A stretch of 64,000 bases of DNA from Lunularia cruciata. Its lineage: Eukaryota > Streptophyta > Marchantiopsida > Lunulariales > Lunulariaceae. A program made the position numbers and the translations under genes. Positions within the stretch are counted from its first letter, which is position 1, and each line of letters opens with the position of its first letter. Below are positions 33,817 to 46,399 of this stretch, piece after piece. The DNA is taken from positions 27,381,493 through 27,445,492 of the forward strand of contig OX419759.1 in assembly GCA_948567375.1 (NCBI GenBank), written 5' to 3'. The notes beneath the pieces were generated by a model. The model had not been told where the DNA came from, searched no databases, and worked only from the letters and a program-made list of their open reading frames with translations.

Positions 33817-35290
33817 CCCTTCCAAAGGATGTTCTCCATGTGAATGACCTTCCATTATTGGGAGATCTGTAAGTGGCATTTGGTATAATCTCCTCTAGTA
33901 TTGCTTGTTGACCGACTTATCTCCTCTATGTGCCTCCTTCCTTGACCTTCCTTTCACATTTGAGAGCCTTTGATAGGAGGATTATGGGAGTCTTTGGTGA
34001 CATTGGACCAGGGACATTTGAGTGTGTGAGAGGGGATTTGGTGCATAGATAAACATCTTTACCAATCTTTTGTGGAGGAGTTGGCTTGCTATCTATAGAA
34101 GAGACAACACCTATAGCATTTTTGGATAGTTGGGCTCTCTTGGCACCCCTACTTCCATATTTTTTTGTGGTGGTTGATAAGTCGGTTTTGGAGACTTATG
34201 TAATGGAGGTGGAAGAGAGATCCTTTTCTTTCCAGATGTTATTTTGGCAGATGAGAGATAACCTATCCCCATAGGCACGCAAGGACCTTCCATCTTTTTC
34301 TTTGCTATCATCAGATTGGACTAGAGGTTTACAATCTTCCTTGATGGAGCAATAGTGTCAACATATGCTAAATTCTCTCTTAGTTGACTTGTCCATTCCT
34401 CAAGCTACTAGAGCATGTCTTTGCTCTTGCTCTGATAAGGGAACCGGCTCTTGGATCCTAGTCAACTGTGCATTAGGGCATTCCAACTGGCACCAACTAC
34501 TTTCTTTACAACAATGAGGTTTTGCCTAGGTTTGGTCCACCCATCTGCATCTTCATTACTCACTTGTGAGTGTGGTTCTACACTAGGTACAATATGATAC
34601 AATATCCTCTTGGAGGATAGAGGATAGCTACCCATGATGCTCTTAGGGACATAATATCTGCTATGGCATGAGAGAGTGGATACTTAGCTTGGAGGGAGAA
34701 ATTGTATGCTTTGCACACAACATGTGTCAAGATAGACTTATACTTGGTCCAAGATGATTAGGTGATACTAGCAGATGTCATGGTTATAGACCCTACAATG
34801 ATACAATTTTAGAGGGAGTGATTACCCATCCCCTTGGATGGACAACAAGTGCAGTAGCAACTTGCAAGCTCTCCAACTATAGGGGTATATAGCAAGATCA
34901 CCTCTTTGTTCCTCTAGCCTTGGAGTTATATGGATTGATGGACACATGTTTGTCAAGGAGTGCACAAGAGGTAATGATGTTAGGCACCATGGGTACCACT
35001 CTCACTCTCATACTTGGTTGCATATTTTAGACAACGTGTGTCCATTGCTCTACAAAGGACAATGGCTGGTGCAATCCATAGGAGAGCAATCATACTAGGT
35101 GATGCTTCTTTGGATGCTCCAGTTGTTTGTAGACCAACAATTAGGTGCAATAGGGCAGATTTCTCATATCAACTCTATTGGGGCTTACCTTTGTTGTCTT
35201 ACCCTTGTACAACTTGATGGTGTCTTCTCATCCTTTTTGTTTTCTAAGCGGTCGTCCTTGTCTCATAAGGGATTTTCCATTGCAAAATAG
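33817..35290 (+). pseudogene. non-LTR-type reverse transcriptase relic, 3' part
   Basis: This continues the relic interrupted at 27,141. Readable pieces include VNDLPLLGDL, FGDIGPGTFECVRGDLVHR (about 33,990-34,050) and GGVGLLSIEETTPIAFLDSW (about 34,075-34,130), then more frames broken by stops to about 35.3 kb. Such a 3' extension after the RT core is seen in this kind of plant RT protein. Joining the two parts at the target-site duplication gives one decayed coding unit of about 2.5 kb. Confidence 0.5.
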
Positions 35291-38200
35291 ATTGAAATGC
35301 TATGGAAGTGAAGAAATGACTGAATAATTTTATTGCACAAGTCATGATAAGCACATGAACTGAAAATTAATCAGACCGTAAACTCTATGCCAAGAAATTC
35401 CCAAAATGTAGGAAAGAAGAATTAGCATAGGAGCAATACTTTATGGGAGTGAGAAGAATCCAATAAGTTATCTTGTGACACTACACTAAAATATTAAGAG
35501 ACCATCTGTAAAATGGGTTCAAGGAATCGCCATGCAACTTGTAAATGCACAATTGAACACCCCTACCATTTCTCCAACAAATATGTTTTATGAACTGATG
35601 GGTTATCTAGATATAGAACCCATCTCCATGAATTTTCTCAACACCAACAACAAGTTTTACCCTTGGTATAATTCTTCTATTTTATGTTTATCCTGTTAAT
35701 CTTATCTACCTTTAAACTTGTGCTTACCTTTAAAACACTATTATAGCCTTGTAGTAATAATCATGAGACAAAGAAAACCTGCAATGACTTGAATAATAGA
35801 AAAGTACACTAATGCTCTTTCTTTGGAGGAAGTTTGCTAAACCTCAAAGCCATCCTTAATCCCTAGTTTTCTAATTCTTAAGGTTGAAGAATATGATAGA
35901 TTAAAATTTTCAAATTCAAGATAAACTTTAATTGAGATAGTCTTCACAAAAGAGCATTTGATATTGATCATTGAGATTCCTAGAATATGTCGTATGGAAT
36001 TTTTTATCTACAATGCATGTGAGAAAAGAATATCAAGAAAAAATAATTTCATGATTAAAGATAAAAGTATTAGATGATGTTGATTGGACATTGTGAATCA
36101 ATTTTATTTTTATTTTTTAAGTTGAGGTAATGATTGTATTGTTAATTTATGTTATTCAATGCTTAGCTTCGAGACCTAAAGATAAGTCCTACTTAGTGAT
36201 CGGAGATTTGGTAGGTCTTGTCAAGAGAGGAGACTAGAGTATTGTGAGGCCTAAATTTGTAAAGGGGAGTAAATTCAAAAGGTGAAAAATTCAAGCTTGT
36301 GAATTATTTATGATATTATCAATTTCTGCTCTTGCATAATAAGAGAATTATCTTTCTATCATATATTGATCTTTAATTAAATTTACAGTACAAAATTAAT
36401 CCATTTAAATCGAAATAAAATTATATTAAATTTAGATATATTCAAAATTGATATCTCATTAAACAAAATAAAGATAAGAAAAACCTCTAATACATGTAAT
36501 AATACTATCTCCACATGTATGTGAGGGTCAAATTTCACCATTATAAGAAATGACCCCTAATAGAATTTTTTTCAATTTCATAATTATAAGAAATAACCTC
36601 TAGTACAATATTCTTCTTTGCTTCAATCATCATTACTCTAGAGTAAGCTCAATGTGAGTATCCAAATTAGTACATTAATTTTGGATAAATTCATTATATC
36701 TGATTTAACTTAAATAGAATGATATAAGCCTCTAATACTATCTATACCAATATTTGGGGGGTCAAATTTCACCATAATAAGAAATGACTCCTAATACAAT
36801 TTCTTCTTTGCTGCAATCATCATTACTCTAGGGTAAGCTCAATGTTAGTAATAATTAGAATAATTCATGTGCATAACAATCAATATAATAACAACAAGGT
36901 TTAAGAAGCTTTGATCTACATTTATTCCTTTCTACTTCCACACAAATGCATACTCCAATATATTACTATTGGAAGCTTACCCTAAAATTGGAGATTATCC
37001 TTAACCCATCAAGAATGACAAGTACCTACACTACTATTGAGTATCAATTGTGTTTTAAAAGGGCAATTTGTGACGGGCCAAAGGTAATCCACACTTTTTA
37101 GATAAACTTTCAATGGTAATAAATTGATACATAAAGCTTGATACACCCTATAGTAATGTAAGTACTTGTCACCTAAGTATAGTGTAGTATTTGTAATCCT
37201 TGAAATGTGAGACAAGGGTAAGCTATCAATAGTAATATATTGATATGCAAGGCATCATGCACCCATGCATGATACACAAAGTTTTTACTAATCTTACTGA
37301 CCTTGAAAAGATGATTATATGATTATGTCCTAGTATAAGAGGGTAGGGTAAGTATTTAGGGTAGAAGTGTAAGTATCTCAAAAATGAGGAAGATGGGTGA
37401 TAGGGATAAAGACAATGGATGGAATTGCCTTTTGAGATGAGGATGATGGATAGAGACAAATGATAGAAACTACCTTTGGGAACAAAATGATGTGCAGAGA
37501 TGAGGCATGTCTTCATGGGTTTTTTCTAACTCATGCATGATACACGGGGTCTTTTTTAACATGAGAGGCATTGTGATAAGGGGTTACGGATAAAACCTCC
37601 CTAAAAGTGGAAGAGAATCCATAGGCTTGTCCATTTTTTACAGAGTACCGTACAAGAAAATGAAAAATGTGGCATACTCCAAGTCTTGCCTCATAGTCTA
37701 TAAGGGGTTTCAATAATGGTTTTTACAAGGGATGGAAGTGTACACCAAATCTTGCCTCATAGTCTATGGAGGTTTGAATAATGGTTTTATGGGAGATGGA
37801 GATGTACCCATAAAAAATTTCTCTTCTACTCATAAAATAAAAGCACCAAAAAAAGGAAACAAGTATGAGGATATATGTGCCATTTCTAGAACCTATATGT
37901 ACCATTTCTAGAACCTTTCAAATCATGAGATTTTACAATCCCTTATGTGTGCAACCTCTAATATGAATTAATAGTTGATAAGAGAAGGTTCTAGCACCAA
38001 AGGAAATGATACCTATCATGATGGATTTGAATTGAAACTTGCATTGCTCTCTTAATAATCACAATGAATGTTCAAAATGTTAGATTCACTCACTCTCTTC
38101 TCTAGTAATGCTAAGTTTTTTCTCAAGTTTCAAAATCTAAGAAATTTAAGATTCTATACCTATGCTAATGTCACAAATTGTTTGTCTCTCAATCCATGGC

Positions 38201-38400
38201 CTGAGGGTGGTTAGACATGCCTTAATCTTAGCAAAGTTACTTCAATGATCAAATTAGAAATGCTTGGGTGCCAAGAGTGACATCAATGCATGTGGGACTA
38301 GTTAGAAATCTATATCATCCAAGAAGAAATTGGGTGCCGAGAGATGCAGTGATGGTACATATCAATGCATTGGCATTTAAAGAAGTAGAAGAGAAACATA
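35291..38400. other. AT-rich DNA with local tandem duplications
   Basis: No gene is recognised. Two related segments (about 36,484-36,660 and 36,729-36,850) share GGTCAAATTTCACCAT and CAATCATCATTACTCTAG. A duplication of about 65 bp (37,680 and 37,747) shares TCTTGCCTCATAGTCTAT. CCATGCATGATACAC-type words recur at 37,262 and 37,534. Confidence 0.5.
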
Positions 38401-38419
38401 ACTACACTATGTTGCCTTT

Positions 38420-39830
38420 GCAATTGTGGTAGTTAATATGGAAAACACATGTTTGTTGCCATCCAATGCTAATGTTCCATGTCCTTTGTTTATCAATTCC
38501 ATTCCACTTGAGTCTCACAGTTTCATTCCACCTCTATCTTCCTTGTCTACCAATTCTATTCTACCCAAGTATGAGGATTTCATACCCTATCCCTCTACAT
38601 CAATTTTTAGATTCAATATCTTTTGAACATGGTGTCCAATGCACCTTGCATGTCTTTCATAATTGGGATTTTCTAAAACTAGTGGATGAATCAGGTAAAG
38701 CAAAAGGAAGGGATGAGTAGATAGATAGGTTTAGAATAGCAATGCACTATTATTATTAGATTTTGGACTATATTGATGACATTGAACATTTAGGTCAAAT
38801 CTATGGAAGGACTTGTAAGAAACTAGCTCCAAAAATTTGCTTTAAGTTACATGGCCACTTATCTTATGAAGTTCAGGAAAGGGTTTCCTTAATCTATGAG
38901 TGGAGAGAGATTATATAAAAAGTAGGCCCAATACATTACCTCCTACAAAGCAACATGCAACTTGAAAGACAAGTGTAGAATGAATGGCTCATTGAGAAGG
39001 AATTGAAGCAAGGATGGAGAACAATTGAAGATAAGTTGAATCATCATTGTCCTCATTTTGCAAGAATGGATTTTTTATTTGGCAATAGAGCCAATATTTC
39101 ACCCCTTGCACTTGTGAGTCTAAGACTGGAAAATGAATTTTTAGACATGGTCATAGATGAAGAATTGGGATATCAAGTTTCATTGGAGAAACCAATTGCG
39201 GAGTGGACCAAGGGCACACCTCAATTAGGACCAATTACCAACCATCATTACATTCCCAAGTTATTTTTATTCATAGCACCCATGAACCATATTGCCAAGG
39301 ACCACACATAGAAGAAGGCATGGTTCAAGAGGAGGAGAGTTGATGTTCATCCTCTAAGCCGTCCATGTCATAGGAATTCCTCTCACCACCAAGTACACCT
39401 ACCAAAGAGGAACCTTGAACACTAGAAAGAGGTAAAACATGAGAAGAGGTAGAGAGCAAAAGAGATGGAGAATAGGAGAATGAGTCGTGGAAGTGTAGGA
39501 AAATTGGTCTTGTGAAAACACCTTCCTCTTCCATGGTTGCATCACTTAGAGAGGATTTTTTTAAATGTATCAAAATTGAAAAGTGAAGTTATGGAGGCCC
39601 AAGAAAGGCATAAATTGGCCAAAATCAAAGCTCACAAGATGGAAAAAATTGGAGAAGTTATAAGTTAAGGGGGAAGTAGAAAAGACTTTACTGAATTCTA
39701 GCTTGGAGAAAAAGAAGATCAAAGAAAGAGAGGCTAAATCCAAGAGATACTATTCAATCACACTAAAACTGGCAAAAGTGGGGAAATCATTTATAAAAAT
39801 CAAGAGTACAATTAGTTTACTCCTTTGACA
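38420..39830 (+). pseudogene. unidentified pseudogene, family U copy 1
   Basis: A Ser/Pro-rich start (LPSNANVPCPLFINSIPLES, 38,450) is followed in other frames by KLAPKICFKLHGHLSYEV (about 38,820), KELKQGWRTIEDKLNHHCPH (39,001), LFGNRANISPLALVS and a charged, probably coiled-coil segment (EAQERHKLAKIKAHKMEK, about 39,595). The KQGWRTI, LFGN-ANISPL and HGHL words recur in the same order at 53.2-55.0 kb, so this is a repeated unit. I do not recognise the family. Confidence 0.5.
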
Positions 39831-40469
39831 TGGAGATTTCTGTTTTTTGAATGAAGAGTTTAGTAGTGATCCTATAGTGCAAAAATGTGTAGGTTCAAGC
39901 AAGAATGATTAAGTTTGCAGTGCAAGACCATAGAAGTGGCAAGTGAGAGTGTGGAACCATGGACGTGTTACGTATTTTGAAGTGACAAGTGGCATTCATA
40001 TTGATGATTTATGATTGGCTTGTATAGAGTAGAGTTTTGTTTATTAATCAGCAAAGCAAACCCTATGACATGTGCCAGCATAGTATCAATTGACTTGCAT
40101 AATTAAGGTATATTGCTAAAGTAAAATTTAGTGCAATAAGTTGTTTGCTATCTTTAGATTTTAGTTCATAAAGTTCATTCTCGATACATGTTGATACAAG
40201 TTCATTATACATGTTGTCAAGGTTTCACTGCAATGTTGCCAAGGTTCCACTCTAGTAACGGGCTGATGTCATCAAGGTTTTACTCTAGTATTCTATTGAC
40301 ATTGTCCCAACTCAAAGTTGCACCAAGGTTCTATTGCGGGGTTGCTCTTTTTTTGCCATTGATATCAAGTTTAGTCAAGCCTTGTGAGTGTTCCACCAAG
40401 GTTGTGCTGTGCAATGCTTTTCTTTCTGCCAATTTTAGTTTAGTTTCTTAGGTTTTGCCTTCCAATGTG

Positions 40470-40610
40470 AAGGTATTGCTAGGATATTGCCAAGGTATTG
40501 CTAGGATATTGCCAAGGTTTTGCTAAGGTATTGCTGATAAACACCAAGGTTATGTTTGTTAGGTTCTCCTAGTCCAACAATGTTGGGGTATTGCCAAGGT
40601 GTTGCTATGA
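40470..40610. repeat. 22-bp tandem repeat region
   Basis: AAGGTATTGCTAGGATATTG plus CC occurs twice without a break (40470-40491, 40492-40513), followed by degenerate units. Looser GTTGCCAAGGTTCCACTC-like units begin at about 40,205. Confidence 0.75.
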
Positions 40611-40899
40611 ATGCATGGAAATCTAAACCCATGAATCAATAAAAATGAACATGAAGTCACTAGGAAACAAGGCAAGTGAACATGAAATCACAATAAGGAT
40701 GTCACAAAAGCCCATTGATTAAAAGCAAAGAACTCAAAGAAGAAAGTGAACATATGTACATGGAGGTGAACACATGTATATGTGATATAGTATGAATAAT
40801 GCTCAAATATACATGGCCAAGAATGAAAAATAAATGAGGATGAGTACTCCTATACATGAATTATACATGAAGTGTTTTACAATACAAATGTACTAAGAC

Positions 40900-41416
40900 A
40901 TGAGAGTGGATTAAATAACATGTGGAGGTGCCATGTTCATGTCCTCAACATCCATGGCCTCACCTATAATAGAGGCCTTGGGTGGAAGGCACTCTATTCT
41001 AACATGCTCCAATGCCACATCAATGCGCCTAATGAGTGGTCTTTGAATATATTTTGGACTATATCTCCAAAGAAGATCCCATTCTCTATCATGCATGGAG
41101 GGTTGAAGAATATGGCAACTAGATGGTCCACACTATACTCTATAAGCAACTTGAAGTCCACTCCTCAGTAAGGAACTCAATGGATGAACACAATTTGGCT
41201 CTAAATCTATCTAAGAGAGCCTCAAGAGGTAGCATGATGAGGAGGAGTGATCTAATGCACTAGAATGGAAAGGAGTAAAGGGCCATGGATTGATAACACC
41301 ATTAAGATGATGGTTCCTACAATACAACAAGAAAGCACTATCTACTATCAAAATATCTTATAATAGTAAGTCTAATGTAGTAAATGCATTATAGGATCTA
41401 TGGATATAATCTCTAT
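40900..41416 (-). pseudogene. HAD/FCP1-like pseudogene copy 1, 3' part
   Basis: On the minus strand, downstream of the chromovirus 2 insertion, a TEEWTSS segment (about 41,150) matches MEEEWTSK of the second copy (about 57,040), with an aligned DRF word upstream of each. Further on it reads MHDREWDLLWRYSPKYIQ. Broken by stops. Confidence 0.4.
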
Positions 41417-41421
41417 ATAGG

Positions 41422-42019
41422 TGTAATGTTCCAAGGACAATAGAACCTCCAAGAGAAAACCTAGAAGAACACAAAGCTTCACACTCAAACTCATATGCCT
41501 CAAAGGAGCACATTGTCTTTATTATTATATAACAAAGCAGATTCCTTCAAAGGAAGCTCCACTCTTAGATCAAATAGATGTATTGGTGGGATGTTAGCAA
41601 AATCTACCCTTAGATTAGTTGTATATATAGGTGATATGTCAATTTTGGTCATATTTGGTTGGTCAAACAAGCTTTGACCAAAGGGAGTATTTAGAGAATC
41701 TTCTTGTAGGAATCTCAAAATTGCATAGGTGAGGTACCATTGGAAAGCTCTCAATGAGACAAAAAAGGAGGGAGAAAAGGCCAGCCTCATTTCTTCTTGG
41801 GGAGACCTTGACACATTTTTGAGGCCTAATTTATTTGTTTAGACCTCCAAAATTGACTCTAAAGTTTTTAGACTATTTTTGGCTTTTGCCTTATTAGTAG
41901 AAGTATTCATTTGGTAATACCTCTATCTGATCCACATAGGTCATCATATATAACATCCTTCTAGACATTACCAAGCCAATTTTCACCTTTAGATAATATA
42001 TCTAGCTATTGGTATTACA
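41422..42019 (-). repeat. 3' LTR of chromovirus 2
   Basis: On the minus strand it begins TGTAATACCAATAGC and ends AACATTACA. Compared with chromovirus 1 it lacks a segment of roughly 150 bp. Confidence 0.88.
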
Positions 42020-42059
42020 AACCTCCCCACTTTTAAGACACACCATCCTTGCTGCAAAG

Positions 42060-42250
42060 CTGATTTCACTAATATCAGTGCATGGGTCAAGTTGGCTATT
42101 GGCTCCCATATTTCCAAAGAAAATGGGTACCTTTTCTATTATACAAGATATTCCCCATTCAAATATTCCACACACAGATATTGCACACATAGATGGCGGA
42201 TATGGTTCTGGAGAATGCCATCAATGAGTGTTGGATATGGTCAAATATCT
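42060..42250 (-). pseudogene. chromodomain remnant of chromovirus 2
   Basis: Only the 3' end is readable (GNMGANSQLDPCTDISEI, aligned to TWEPRANLTHTPLLVKS of copy 1), and its key Trp and Glu are lost. Confidence 0.6.
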
Positions 42251-42259
42251 TGTATGGAG

Positions 42260-43320
42260 GGAAAGTGAGGCAAACAGGGGTCATATTTGCATAGTAAGGA
42301 ACATGGAATACTAGATGGATCTTCATGTGTGGTAGTAGCTTGAGGTGATAAGCCATTGTGCCAATTCAACAAAGAATGGAAAAGACCCAAGAAAACAAGG
42401 TCTTAGTTTATGAGGGCCAACTAACATGAGGTTGGTTGTTGGCAACCAGACTTGATCCCCAACATTGAACTCCATGTGCCAACGGAGTGCATTTCATATT
42501 GCTTCTGTTGATTTTGGGTGATCTAAAATGTGTGCTTGGCATTCTCTACACCTTGTTGGATCTTAGAAATAAAAGTGTGGACAATATCAACCTTGGTAGC
42601 TACCAGATGGATCTTCATCAAACCCAAAGGTGTGAAAGGGTGCTCTCCATACATGAGGAAGAATAGTGTGACCTGTGTAAATGCATTCACTAAATTGTTG
42701 TAAGCAAATTCCACTAGTGGAAGTAAGGTGTCTCACCTTTCTTGCTCATCTAAGGTGAAGCCTTAGAGCATGTCTCAAATAGTGCAATTAGCCCACTCTA
42801 TTTGTCCATTGGTCTTTGAATGATAAGCTATGGACATGCCAATTTGGTTTTGAAGAAACCAAATAGTGTTCTCCAAAACAAACTAGTGAATTGATTGCCT
42901 CTATCTATGATGAGCACTCAAGACAAGCCATGGTGAGAAAAGATATGCATCCAAGTACAATTGAGATAGTAGTGGAGCAGTCATATCCTTGGTGGTCGGA
43001 TCCACATGAATCATTTTGTTGAGTCAGTCAACAAAGACCACTAAGGTGATCTTGGGTAATTCACATAGTAGATCAAAGCTTACTTGTCCCCAACATTGTG
43101 TATGAGTGGGGAGAGGTTGAAGGAGTCCTATGGGAGCTTTATTTTGTTGATAGAGTAGGCAGCTCCAAACATATTCCATCATATTGTTCCTCATCTTAGG
43201 GCAATAGTGATGGTATTTGATTGCATCCAAGGTCTTGTCCATTCTAACATGACCTGTAATGGTAGATTCATGACATTCTACTAAGATAGTGGTTCTTATG
43301 TCCAAGGCATTCGAGATCCA
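42260..43320 (-). pseudogene. integrase of chromovirus 2
   Basis: MDIRTTILVECHESTITGHV and RMDKTLDAIKYHHYCPKM (43,305 leftward), then SFDLLCELPK (about 43,075) and MEFAYNNLVNAFTQVTLFF (42,714) match the copy 1 integrase. Stops lie between the fragments. Confidence 0.85.
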
Positions 43321-43559
43321 TAACCTGCCACCACAAAAGGTGAGCCTCTAGGTGTTGGTGATGCCTTTAGATGATTGACCTCTTGCAATTTGTGGATCCA
43401 TTTTTGTAGTAGCAAGCATCATTGGCCAAAATTTAGGGTTCATCTTGACCTCTACCACCAGATTGTTTACCATCGGCATTCAGGTAGATGCATATGCAAG
43501 TTGTTTCTTGCCTTCCACATATGTGATTGTCAAGTTGAACCATTGTCTCCCCTCTACCC

Positions 43560-44043
43560 ATCAAATCTATTGATAAGACAGATCTTTTTGTGTCTCAAGG
43601 TAGACTAGAGGTTTGTGGTTTGTCTCCATTACAAATACCTTCTCACCAAGATAATGCTTCCAATGATTGGTTGCATGGATAATGGCTAACTCTTCTTGTT
43701 TGGTGGTATGATAGTTGCATTTTGCCAATAACAACTTTCAAGAGAAATATGCAATTGGATACCATCCATCATGCCACTCTTGTTGTAGGACTGCTCCTAT
43801 TGCTATGCATGATGCATCTATAGTCAACTTGATTGGAGGTTTTGGATCATAGCATTTCAAGATTGATGCATGTAGTAATATGTCTTTCATTTCTTAAAAT
43901 GGCCAATTCTTGTATGGTTCCCCACATCAATTTCTTCTCCTTGCTTAGTAATGTTGTAGAGGTGGTGTAACCTTGGAGAAGTCCTTGATAAATTGTTGAT
44001 AAAACCTTATCAATCCAAAGAAGCTCTTGAGTTGAGTTTGATA
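43560..44043 (-). pseudogene. RNase H of chromovirus 2
   Basis: Short minus-strand pieces correspond to the RNase H of copy 1 (for example the NATIIPPNK region, about 43,700). No frame longer than 60 codons survives. Confidence 0.65.
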
Positions 44044-44731
44044 TGTAGCACCCATTTGTGCATGTGTGTGGTATTGTGATAGTTAGCTTGGTATTACAAG
44101 TACTTGAGAGATATTATTTATATAGATAAAGGATTGTTCTGCATTAGTCATGATTAGCTAAAGATGGTCATAGCTAAGATAGAAAGGACCTTACTTTAGA
44201 AGAAGTGGGAAAGATGAGCACCACTATTTTGGATTCTAGTGTATTGACTTGGTATTATTCTTAGGTGTTTGGCTTTGAGGAAAGAGTTGAGAATTCTTGG
44301 GCCCACAAGCTTTGTTTTGTATTCTTCTATAGTCCAAGGATAGCCCATGTGAAGGAATCCTTGACTTAGTGGTTGGATTAAGATAAGATCACATGCTTAG
44401 TGGAACATGCCCATGTTGATGGATATTCCTTTATACTTTTTGACTTTACTTGAATTTTAGCCCAATAACTTGAGTTATTATGGTAAATAGTAACTTTAGT
44501 GCATAACTATTTCACAAGTATATAAACAAGGGGTGAGGAGGTACTCATCATCCTTTCATTGCAACTATCTCTCCCTCTCATTGAGTTCTCTAGTGAGCAA
44601 TGTCTTGAGTCTTGGAGTGTTAGCTTTGGAGGAGTATGATGGAGTTGGAGTTCTTTGCCTTCTTAGTCCATGGTGCACTACCATAATAGCTATCAGAGGT
44701 TCATCTTGAGTGAGAGATAGGCCGGCTCACA
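44044..44731 (+). mobile_element. solo LTR of family L3, nested in chromovirus 2
   Basis: It begins TGTAGCACCC and ends GGCCGGCTCACA, 688 bp, with a TATA box GTATATAAAC at about 44,518. It is about the same length as, and clearly related to, 53,681-54,358 and the LTR at 61,953-62,631. The flanks GATA/GATC fit a damaged 4-base target duplication. No internal region is present, so it arose by LTR-LTR recombination. Confidence 0.85.
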
Positions 44732-44734
44732 GAT

Positions 44735-45440
44735 CTTCTAGAGCATTCCATTTTTGAATGATCTCTATTTTATCTATCAACACTTGGATACTTTTTGCAC
44801 TTACTCTATTCTCCAAGTAGTCTACTTCCTACTTGCTAAACTTGCACTTTGAGATTTTGGTATATAACTTATTTTGTCATAGAATTTGGAGGACTTCTTG
44901 TAGATGTTGCTTGTGTTCCATCATCATCCTAATGTAGACTAAGATGTCATCTAGGAAGATGATAATAGATTTATCCAAATATAGACAAAATATGCTATTC
45001 ATCAAATTCATGAAACTAGTTGGTGTGTTAGTGAGGCCAAACAACATCACCAAGTACTCAAAGTGGCCATACCTTGCTTGAAAAGAAACTTTGTGTATGT
45101 CTTCCTTAGCAGTATGGATTTGGTTGTACTCACTTTGTAGATCAAGTTTGGTGATGTGTTTTGCCCCATTGAGTTGATCAAACAAGTGATCCATGCATGG
45201 TAAGAGGTATTTGTTCTTCACCGTTTGTTGATTTAGGCCTTGATAGTCAATGCATATGCGCATTGTACCATCCTTCTTCTTCACAAACAAGAAAAGAGCA
45301 CTATATGGTGATACATTGGGTTGAATTAATCATTTTTGCAGCATATCCTTGATTTGAGCCTTACACTCCTCTAACTCATGAGGTGATAGACAATATGGGG
45401 CCCTAGAAGAAGATGTCTTCCTCAAAAATATCTGAATTTT
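44735..45440 (-). pseudogene. reverse transcriptase of chromovirus 2
   Basis: One long minus frame (45,290-44,877) holds [55 protein letters not shown] and the catalytic FLDDILVY. This is better preserved than copy 1, which has a frameshift here. The thumb continues (KCKFSK*EVDYLENRV) until the solo LTR. Confidence 0.9.
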
Positions 45441-45819
45441 ATGATCTCCTTCCTTTTTGGTAGTAATCTTGAGGGTAAATCATTTGGGAAGACATCTTGA
45501 AACTCATTGACCATATCTTTCAATTTCTCAAGAATTTGTCCATTGAGTTGTGCACTATGGACTTCTCTTATTAGACTTATGAAACATCTATTTGTCTTAT
45601 AGATAGTTGTTGTTTCTATGACATATAGAGACAATTCTTGCATATGTGATCTTTCTTGAACTCCAATGATATTCCATTTGCAAGTTCTCACTACTTTTTC
45701 CCTCTAATCTACCATAGGGTTGTAATGCTCTATCCACAACATGCCTAAAATTACATTATAACAAGATAATTGTGTCACTCACCATTCAATTGCTTCTTGA
45801 TACTCTCTTACAAAGAGTG

Positions 45820-46362
45820 CTACCTTTCTAGGTAATGATCAATCCTCATTATTTGCCCATTAGGTAGCTCTACTTCTACATTCTCATCCTTCTCTAGATC
45901 CATCTCTAATCTTATTGCAATAGAGCAAGACAAGAAATTCTTGGTTGCTCCAAGGTCTATCAACACTCTCACTTGATTGCCTTCTAGGACTCCATTCAAG
46001 ACAATCAGTTGTGAGTTTGTTTTCCTTGATCTTTGTGCACTTGTCCTCTTCCTCCCCTTGCTTTTTTGGTTCTCCATTGAGCCAATAAGACAGAGAGGTA
46101 CATTTATTTGTGATCTTTGTTTTTTGATGTGATTTTTGCATCCTCTTCTTTGACTTATCTCTCCAGGTTGTTCAAAGATCACTTGTATTGGAGGACAAGG
46201 GCCTCTAGGGAGACTAGCACAACAGTTCATGACTATATGCCCAACTCGGCCATAATTGTAACAATAATGTTGTTCTGATTGAATCTCTTCTTCTCCATCT
46301 CTCCTTTGTTCCTCCCTCCCCATTCTCCTTGGAGCGGTTGTGCTCCTTGGTCTCAAAACCAA
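45820..46362 (-). pseudogene. zinc knuckle and protease of chromovirus 2
   Basis: A 180-codon minus frame contains the knuckle CYNYGRVGHIVMNC, in which the second Cys is Tyr, and the protease motif VRVLIDLGATKNFLS, again Asp-Leu-Gly rather than Asp-Ser/Thr-Gly, ending in LPNGQIMRI. Confidence 0.85.
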
Positions 46363-46399
46363 ATGTTGCCTAATTTCATTGGAACTAGTACACCAAACT

